This document shows positions 57,623 to 64,000 of a DNA stretch of 64,000 nucleotides, piece by piece. The notes below the pieces were generated by a model. The model ran no database searches, had not been told where the DNA came from, and saw only the letters and a list, made by a program, of their open reading frames with translations. Made by a program: the position numbers and the translations under genes. Location: positions 1 through 64,000 of the forward strand of contig NZ_BCQW01000012.1 of the NCBI RefSeq assembly GCF_001552275.1, given 5' to 3'. The stretch is from Amphibacillus sediminis NBRC 103570 (GTDB lineage: Bacteria > Bacillota > Bacilli > Bacillales > Amphibacillaceae). Numbering within the stretch: position 1 is the stretch's first letter; every line of letters begins with the position of its first letter.

Positions 57623-59074
57623 TCATTCGAATCTTTTTGCTTCTTCCCAAATCTGATCCAACTCTTCTAATGAAAGTTGATCCATTCTATCTCCTTGTTC
57701 TTTCACTTTAGCTTCAATAAAACGAAAGCGGCGATTAAATTTCTGATTTGTGCGTGTTAACGCAATATCACTATTAATTTTATAATAGCGTGCTAGGTTA
57801 ACAATAGCAAATAATAAATCACCAAATTCTTCCTCGATTGCTGCTTTATCTTTTGCATGAATAGCCGCCTTGACCTCTTTAACCTCTTCTTCGCATTTAG
57901 CCCAAATATCTTCAGCTTGATCCCAATCAAAGCCAACCTTAGCTGCTTCTTTTTGTAAACCTTCAGCCTTTACTAAACTAGATGCTGCTTGAGGAACGCG
58001 GTCCAACAAAGACTTTTCTGCACGACCTTGCTTTTCATTCTTTTTGATCGTTTGCCAGTTACTTAACACATCATCAACATGGTTAACCTCGGCCTCTCCA
58101 AAAACATGTGGATGACGCCGAATCATTTTTTCTACAATTGATCGAATGACATCATCGATTGAAAAATAGCCATGATCCTCTCCAATCTGACTATGAAGCA
58201 TCACTTGTAATAAGACATCGCCTAGCTCTTCAATTATTTGATCATCATCTTCTTGATTAATTGCATCAATTAATTCATAGGCCTCCTCGATCAAGTAAGG
58301 TCTTAGGCTGGCATGTGTCTGTTTTTGGTCCCATGGACACCCGTTTGGTCCACGTAATGTTGCTATAATATCACGTAACTGGAAAAACTGATGCTGTAAC
58401 TCTTCTTTTTGACTTGGATGTATATAGACGCTTGTTAGATTACTTAATGTTACACCTTGATCTAATTCAACCAGCGGCAATGTAACAACACGTTGACCAG
58501 AGCTTCCGGCTGCCTCAATAATCGTAACAGGGTGATCAGGTGTTAAATCTTCTAATAACGTTAGCTTAACCTCTGAAGCAACCATTTGATCATACACTTG
58601 GCAAAAAACCAAGTGATGCTGATAGTCTAGCTGTGATCGTTCAAAGCTAGTCGCGTCTAAAAACTGAAACCCTTCGATAGGATCAATTTTTATTGCTGTA
58701 AATAAATCGTCTAAATAGCTCTGCCCACCGATCACTTCTATATCGATTTGATCTTGATTTAACAATAGTTGAACGGTACGCTCAGCTAGCATTGGATGAC
58801 CAGGTACTGCATAAATAATTGTGCCGTATTGATCGGCAGCTGATATCAACCGAGTAACGATTTCTTGATAAACGGACTCAAAGGAATCATAGGCTTGATA
58901 AATCGAATCAAAAGCTGTAAATTCAAGCCCTTCCTCTTTTAGTACGTCCAGTACTGGATGTTTCGCTGTTCGAACATAAATGGGCTGCTCAGTACGTGTA
59001 AGCTTCCGGTATAATCCAATTGATAGTTGGTCAAGCTCCCCGGCTCCCAAACCTAGGATTTCAATTTTATTCAT
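57623..59074 (-). CDS. mazG: MazG-type nucleotide pyrophosphohydrolase with methylase domain (YabN)
   Basis: A 483-residue fusion. Residues 1-220 form a tetrapyrrole-methylase-like fold (LGLGAGELDQLSIGLYR, YAVPGHPMLAERT); residues about 230-480 are two MazG modules with EEAYELIDAI and EELGDVLLQVMLH supplying the metal-binding acidic residues, and GPNGCPWDQKQTHASLRPYL as the family signature. It hydrolyses non-canonical NTPs; the methylase half has no known substrate. Its stop is 18 bases before rqcP. Confidence 0.93.
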   Translation of the reverse strand: MNKIEILGLGAGELDQLSIGLYRKLTRTEQPIYVRTAKHPVLDVLKEEGLEFTAFDSIYQAYDSFESVYQEIVTRLISAADQYGTIIYAVPGHPMLAERTVQLLLNQDQIDIEVIGGQSYLDDLFTAIKIDPIEGFQFLDATSFERSQLDYQHHLVFCQVYDQMVASEVKLTLLEDLTPDHPVTIIEAAGSSGQRVVTLPLVELDQGVTLSNLTSVYIHPSQKEELQHQFFQLRDIIATLRGPNGCPWDQKQTHASLRPYLIEEAYELIDAINQEDDDQIIEELGDVLLQVMLHSQIGEDHGYFSIDDVIRSIVEKMIRRHPHVFGEAEVNHVDDVLSNWQTIKKNEKQGRAEKSLLDRVPQAASSLVKAEGLQKEAAKVGFDWDQAEDIWAKCEEEVKEVKAAIHAKDKAAIEEEFGDLLFAIVNLARYYKINSDIALTRTNQKFNRRFRFIEAKVKEQGDRMDQLSLEELDQIWEEAKRFE

Positions 59075-59076
59075 CT

Positions 59077-60651
59077 TTAATTAACATCCTTTCGAAAAAA
59101 TCGGTTAAATGGGATGGCGTCAACTTCATCCTCGCTAAAAGCATTAAGCTTTATCAGTGTCTTAAGATAAACAAAGACAGCCAGTATAATAATGACTAAC
59201 AAATAAATGAACTGGCCGATTCTGCTGATATTATTAAATATTGGCTGAGCAAGACGGTTAAGGATCATAGTTACCCCAATCATCAAGCTTAATGCTCCAC
59301 CAAAGCCTTGCCAAGGCACTGTCATCAATTTCGACAATGACAAGATCTTTTTTAATTGAATTAAATTTAACATTAGAATAACGGCAGAACCGATTACGGT
59401 TGCCAGTGCTGCACCTGTAATACCAAAATGTGCGATCAGCAACACGTTAGCTACCCATTTGATCCATACACCAATTAACACGAAGATAGCAGTACGGTAA
59501 ATGTGCCCCAACCCTTGCAGAATAGCAGCCGTTGAAATGCTTAATGCGGCAAACAAGATAGTGATTGAAAAAACACGCAAACTAAAAGTCCCTATGTCCT
59601 CCTTAAAAAGCACCGTATTAACTTCTGGAAAAAGTATGATTAATCCAGCGGTTGCCCCTGTTGCTAAATAGAGGGTGAAACGCCAAGTGCTTGAGACATA
59701 GCCAATAAATCGTTCGCGGTCCTTTGATAGTCTTGCTTTCGTTACCGAAGGAATTAATGCTAGTGCTAATGAAGACGCCGTTACAATACCAAGCTGTGCT
59801 AAAGGTTGCCCTCGATCTAATATACCTTTAAGCGTTTGTGCTTGTACTAATGGAACCCCCTGCTCTACTAATTGTGGGACTAAGGTGAAGGCATCAATGA
59901 ATTGTAGCAATAGTAACAGCATATGGTTAATCGCCATTACTACACCATAACAAATAATTCGAGTAAATAATGTTGACCAGTTGTCACTAACTTGACTATC
60001 ATCCTGCCAAATTCGTCCAGATTGTTTGCGCTGATAAATGATTAAGACCAAACATGCTGTTACTGCACCGGTGATAGATGCCAGAACCGCCCCTATACCT
60101 ACCTCATATAGGGACCGATTAAACCGAACAATAAACCATGATATTCCAATAATGAGGCTTACCCGGACGAGTTGCTCGACCACTTGAGATAGCGCAGTCG
60201 GTACCATATTATTCTGACCTTGATGTAGTCCTCTTAAACCTGATACGATCGGGATTAGCAGGAAAATAAATGCACAAACTTTAATACTATTCGTAAGTGC
60301 AAGATCGCCCATCAATGATGCAATCAATGGAGCCAGTGAATAAATTAAGCTAAAAATAATGATACAAAACCCAAAGAGCAAAAAGAAAATGCTTTGAATT
60401 ATTTTTTTCGACGGTAGTTCCATTTGTCCTGCTAAAAGCTTTGAAATGGCTGATGGAAAGCCGTATAAGGCGAGCATCGTTGCCATGCCAATAAAGGGAT
60501 AAACCTGTTGATAGACATAGAAACCAACATCTCCAGTAATATTTTGTAGAGGAATACGGTAAGCTGCACTTAACACCTTACTAAGTAACCCTGCATAAGT
60601 TAATAAAAACGCCCCTTTAAAAAACAGGCGCTGTTCAGTCTGTTTGTCCAT
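59077..60651 (-). CDS. yabM: Polysaccharide/lipid flippase-like exporter YabM
   Basis: A 524-residue membrane protein with about 14 segments, of the MOP superfamily (SpoVB/MurJ-type, motif AAYRIPLQNITGDVGFYVYQQ near the start). The stop of yabM lies 2 bases before mazG. B. subtilis has yabM in the same place; its substrate is unproven, and MurJ and SpoVB there lie elsewhere. Naming rests on position. Confidence 0.88.
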   Translation of the reverse strand: MDKQTEQRLFFKGAFLLTYAGLLSKVLSAAYRIPLQNITGDVGFYVYQQVYPFIGMATMLALYGFPSAISKLLAGQMELPSKKIIQSIFFLLFGFCIIIFSLIYSLAPLIASLMGDLALTNSIKVCAFIFLLIPIVSGLRGLHQGQNNMVPTALSQVVEQLVRVSLIIGISWFIVRFNRSLYEVGIGAVLASITGAVTACLVLIIYQRKQSGRIWQDDSQVSDNWSTLFTRIICYGVVMAINHMLLLLLQFIDAFTLVPQLVEQGVPLVQAQTLKGILDRGQPLAQLGIVTASSLALALIPSVTKARLSKDRERFIGYVSSTWRFTLYLATGATAGLIILFPEVNTVLFKEDIGTFSLRVFSITILFAALSISTAAILQGLGHIYRTAIFVLIGVWIKWVANVLLIAHFGITGAALATVIGSAVILMLNLIQLKKILSLSKLMTVPWQGFGGALSLMIGVTMILNRLAQPIFNNISRIGQFIYLLVIIILAVFVYLKTLIKLNAFSEDEVDAIPFNRFFRKDVN

Positions 60652-60838
60652 TTTGTTATACCTTCTGTTATATTTATAAATACTATTCAGCTTAATTATA
60701 GCACAGTCATCAATCCGTTGTTGTACTAATGCAGGTATACCTTTTACAAATAGAAAACCTTAGACAAACAGTCTAGAAAGCTCGTTTATTTATCAGTGCA
60801 CTTTTTTGCTTAACATACACGTTAGAACCAAAAATAAA

Positions 60839-60862
60839 GAGACTAGCATAAAAGCTAGTCCC
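60839..60862 (-). terminator. Terminator of spoVT
   Basis: On the minus strand GGGACTAGC and GCTAGTCTC frame an 8-base loop, then TTTATTTTT. It lies right behind spoVT. Confidence 0.75.
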
Positions 60863-60871
60863 TTCTCATTT

Positions 60872-61405
60872 TTACTGCATTTGATTTCCTAAGAAATTAG
60901 CTGCAATTTCAGCTGTGGTGATCTCTTGATTCGTTACTTTTTCATCGTTAGAAAAGACAATGACTGATCCAACTGGGTCTCCATTAGCTATGATTGGCTG
61001 CATAACATAGGAGGCATTCATAACCGGATGGTCTTTACGAAGTTCAAGCGCTACAAAAGATTCTTTAATCAATGGTTTTCGGTCATTCATTACACGCTCA
61101 ACCTGCTCAGACACATTTTTATTGTAATAATCCTTTTTGCTTTCTCCAGCTACTGCAATATAAGTATCACGATCACAGATTAATACTGATTTTTTTAATG
61201 TTGAATGAAGTGCATCAGCATACTCTTGAGCAAAATTTCCAAGCTCTTGAATAGGTGAATATTTCTTTAATATCACTTCTCCCTCACGATCAACGAATAT
61301 CTCCAATGGATCGCCTTCTCGAATTCTTAACGTGCGTCTGATTTCTTTTGGGATTACAACACGTCCCAAGTCATCGATGCGTCTTACAATACCTGTTGCT
61401 TTCAT
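60872..61405 (-). CDS. spoVT: Stage V sporulation regulator SpoVT
   Basis: A 177-residue transcription factor of the forespore. The N-terminal AbrB-type swapped-hairpin domain (1-50, MKATGIVRRIDDLGRVVIPK, RIREGDPLEIFVDREGEV) binds DNA, and a GAF-like domain (about 55-177) follows. Very close to the family in length and motif. It modulates sigma-G genes in B. subtilis. Start after AAGAGGGGC. Confidence 0.96.
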   Translation of the reverse strand: MKATGIVRRIDDLGRVVIPKEIRRTLRIREGDPLEIFVDREGEVILKKYSPIQELGNFAQEYADALHSTLKKSVLICDRDTYIAVAGESKKDYYNKNVSEQVERVMNDRKPLIKESFVALELRKDHPVMNASYVMQPIIANGDPVGSVIVFSNDEKVTNQEITTAEIAANFLGNQMQ

Positions 61406-61513
61406 TTTGTAGCCCCTCTTTCTTTGCTAATCTAAAGTCTAAACCTTAATTACAGAAATTAAATAAAGTGTCGTGCAATTAGTATGGTTATCCAAAAGTG
61501 GAACTATACATAA

Positions 61514-64000
61514 TTATTGTTTTAAATTTTCTAGTTCTTGAATAAATGAGCGCAGATATTGATAGCGGTCAGGCACAGTTTTTTTGGACCAGCTAAAGGT
61601 TATTTTTAATTTATTTTGCTCTGTACCAAGCAAAATCATTCTACCAAAATCAGAGGCATATTGAAATAATTTTTCGCCATCAATCTGTTGGCTTCCTATT
61701 TCGTCCAGTATAACAACAATCTTTTGCTTCTGTTCTTTTATTGATTCAACATGTTGTTTCTTTGCCAATATTTTCAGGCGTGTAACATCAATTAATTTAC
61801 CTACCTCTTCTGGGTAGTCTCCAAAGCGATCAATCAGCTCATCCTCAATATCTGCTATGCCTTCGATCGAATCGACAGCTTGGAATCGCTTATACATGTT
61901 GATCTTCTGCTTCCCATCTCTAATGTATTTATCCGGAATATAGGCATCTACCATTAGGTTAAGCTCAGGCTCTGGTTGCCTATTTTGGAGTTGGTCTTGC
62001 CCTGTTTTCCTTTTTTCAATAGCTTCTTTTAGCATTTCAGAGTAGAGGTCAAAACCTACTGAATCAATAAATCCATGTTGCTGTGCTCCTAAAATGTTAC
62101 CAGCACCTCTAATTGATAGGTCTCTCATTGCTATTTTAAACCCTGATCCTAATTCCGTAAACTCTTTTATAGCCTGCAATCTTTTTTCAGCCACTTCTGT
62201 TAATACTTTATTTCTTTGATAAGTAAAATAGGCGTAGGCAATTCGATTACTGCGTCCAACCCTTCCTCTTAATTGATAAAGTTGACTTAGACCCATACGG
62301 TCTGCATTATCTACAATCAATGTGTTTACATTTGGAATATCGACACCTGTCTCAATAATGGTTGTACTCACCAATACATCATACTCACCAGCTAAAAATG
62401 CCAACATAACATTTTCAAGCTCTGTTTCGTTCATCTGACCATGCGCTACTGCAACACGAACATCTGGAACAAGCATTTCAATCTCTTGAGCTTTTTGTTC
62501 AATATTCTCCACACGATTATATAAGAAGAACACTTGTCCTCCTCGGCCCATTTCTCTTTCTATCGCTTCTCTTAAAAAGAGCGGATTATACTCTAACACA
62601 TACGTCTGGATCGGAAAACGATTGGCAGGTGGTGTCTCAATAACAGATAGGTCTCGCACACCTAACATAGACATATGGAGAGTACGTGGAATCGGTGTTG
62701 CTGTTAAAGTTAAGACATCAACATTCGTTTTTAATTGCTTAATTTTTTCTTTATGTTTAACACCAAAACGTTGCTCTTCATCGACAACTAACAGTCCTAA
62801 ATCTTTATATTGAACATCCTTAGACAGTAGACGGTGTGTACCAATTACCAAGTCTACGACTCCCTCTTTTAATCCCTTCAACGTTTCTGATTGTTGCTTT
62901 TTCGATCTAAAGCGACTTAACATGCCAATTTCAATCGGATAATCCTGAAAACGCTCTAGAATTGTATCATAGTGCTGTTGAGCAAGTATCGTTGTCGGAA
63001 CTAAAATGGCGACTTGCTTCCCCTCTAAAATAGCTTTAAAAGCAGCCCTAATGGCAACCTCTGTTTTTCCATAACCTACATCTCCACATAATAGACGATC
63101 CATCGGTCTTGATTTTTGCATATCTTGTTTTATTTCCTCAATACAACGAAGCTGATCCTCTGTTTCTTGATATGGAAAAGCATCTTCAAATTCCCTTTGT
63201 AGAACAGTGTCCTCACCAAAAGCATAGCCCTTAGTCGCTTCACGCTCTGCATATAATTTAATTAAGTCATCGGCAATATCCTCTACTTTGGATTGAACCT
63301 TGCTTTTCACCTTTTTCCATTCTGATCCACCAAGCTTGTAAAGCTTAGGCTCCTTGCCCTCTGAGCCCACATACTTTTGAACAAGATCAATCTGATCGAT
63401 TGGTACAAAGAGCTTGTCATCACCATTATACTTAATCAACATGAAATCTTTATGGATCTCTTGAACCTCAAGAGTCTCTATCCCCACAAAACGTCCAATT
63501 CCATGGTTAACGTGAACAACATAGTCACCGACTTTAAGCTCCTGGTAGCTTTTGATTCGTTCAGCATTGGAAAGCTTTTGTTTTCGCTGCCTTCTCCTCG
63601 TTGTGTTCGATTTAAATAACTCCTGCTCAGTTAGGACCGCTAGTTTATGAAGTGGCAATTCAAATCCTGTTGCGAGTGTACCGACCATGACAACGGGTTG
63701 CTTAATCGGTAAACGCGTGGTTTCATCAGATAGATTTGTTTCAATTTGATAATCAGCTAAGATACCTCGTACTTTTTCGGCACGCTTTGGTGTTTGGGCT
63801 AAAAAGACGACAGAGTAGTCCCCCTTTTGCCAACGCTTCATTTCATTTTGCAACAAGTGCATTTGACCATGGAATTGTTGCATAGCCCGACTAGATACGT
63901 TCACGATATTTTGTGGTGCTGTATTGGCAACATGACGCAAAAAGACAGAGAGGTATACCTTTGGGTGTGACATATGGTGCCAGATATAATTCCAATCAAA
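61514..64000 (-). CDS. mfd: Transcription-repair coupling factor Mfd (partial)
   Basis: Removes stalled RNA polymerase and recruits UvrA. The frame is open to the window edge; about 828 C-terminal residues of roughly 1,170 are seen. The polymerase-interacting domain (VGDYVVHVNHGIGRFVGIE), translocase Walker A GDVGYGKTEVA, DEEQ box (VVDEEQRFGVKHKEK), motif III TATPIPRTL and motif VI QLRGRVGRS are present, then the C-terminal D7 domain. The true start lies beyond 64000. Confidence 0.97.
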   Translation of the reverse strand, partial: FDWNYIWHHMSHPKVYLSVFLRHVANTAPQNIVNVSSRAMQQFHGQMHLLQNEMKRWQKGDYSVVFLAQTPKRAEKVRGILADYQIETNLSDETTRLPIKQPVVMVGTLATGFELPLHKLAVLTEQELFKSNTTRRRQRKQKLSNAERIKSYQELKVGDYVVHVNHGIGRFVGIETLEVQEIHKDFMLIKYNGDDKLFVPIDQIDLVQKYVGSEGKEPKLYKLGGSEWKKVKSKVQSKVEDIADDLIKLYAEREATKGYAFGEDTVLQREFEDAFPYQETEDQLRCIEEIKQDMQKSRPMDRLLCGDVGYGKTEVAIRAAFKAILEGKQVAILVPTTILAQQHYDTILERFQDYPIEIGMLSRFRSKKQQSETLKGLKEGVVDLVIGTHRLLSKDVQYKDLGLLVVDEEQRFGVKHKEKIKQLKTNVDVLTLTATPIPRTLHMSMLGVRDLSVIETPPANRFPIQTYVLEYNPLFLREAIEREMGRGGQVFFLYNRVENIEQKAQEIEMLVPDVRVAVAHGQMNETELENVMLAFLAGEYDVLVSTTIIETGVDIPNVNTLIVDNADRMGLSQLYQLRGRVGRSNRIAYAYFTYQRNKVLTEVAEKRLQAIKEFTELGSGFKIAMRDLSIRGAGNILGAQQHGFIDSVGFDLYSEMLKEAIEKRKTGQDQLQNRQPEPELNLMVDAYIPDKYIRDGKQKINMYKRFQAVDSIEGIADIEDELIDRFGDYPEEVGKLIDVTRLKILAKKQHVESIKEQKQKIVVILDEIGSQQIDGEKLFQYASDFGRMILLGTEQNKLKITFSWSKKTVPDRYQYLRSFIQELENLKQ

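Overview
The window looks like a chromosomal segment near the replication origin of a low-GC, endospore-forming member of the Bacillaceae. This rests on the gene order mfd-spoVT-yabM-mazG-rqcP-yabP-yabQ-divIC-yabR and spoIIE-yabS-yabT-tilS-hpt-ftsH-coaX-hslO-yacD-cysK-folP-folB-folK-yazB-dusB-lysS, which matches Bacillus subtilis gene for gene (here on the minus strand, with the pab genes missing between cysK and folP). A facultative or fermentative sugar-degrading genus such as Amphibacillus or a relative would fit the rest of the content; that assignment is inference.

Layout. 0.2-17.5 kb is the conserved lysS-to-spoIIE block, including a spoIIE promoter with 21-bp spacing and Spo0A-box-like sites. 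17.5-42.8 kb is a carbohydrate island on the minus strand: a lipoprotein, cytoplasmic glycosidases (GH2, a single GH43, a double GH43, GH30, and separately GH35), and an eight-gene unit with two pairs of ABC permeases, two solute-binding proteins (one a giant with carbohydrate-binding-like modules) and two large membrane proteins of unknown role (DUF5696 type; NHL-TPR-Yip1 type) in the middle. No ATPase and no regulator gene lies in the island. A tRNA-Met gene at 43.4 kb marks the ancestral yabR/spoIIE junction. 43.8-44.7 kb holds two small accessory genes.

45.0-54.4 kb is a flavin-based extracellular electron transfer (EET) locus: fmnB(apbE)-dmkA(menA)-ecfA1-ecfA2-ecfT leftward and ndh2, a broken eetA, eetB and dmkB rightward. 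A perfect FNR-type palindrome lies in the divergent promoter region, with a -10-like hexamer at about class II distance on each side. The FMN-carrier lipoprotein PplA is not in the window. 54.5-55.1 kb is a lipoprotein gene with its own palindromic operator and a weaker FNR-like site. 55.5-64 kb is the yabR-to-mfd block; mfd runs off the window.

Scattered through the intergenic spaces are seven segments of two related, highly structured repeats (called R1 and R2 here). R1 resembles the 3' ends of IS200/IS605-TnpB elements. One locus is an R2 body inside an R1 copy, and one R2 copy lies in the predicted leader of fmnB.

How it fits together (inference): oligosaccharides, probably galactan or arabinogalactan side chains, are captured and imported by the dual ABC system and cut in the cytoplasm. 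Under low oxygen, NADH could be re-oxidised by Ndh2 through demethylmenaquinone to extracellular acceptors, if the EET route still works despite the eetA damage.
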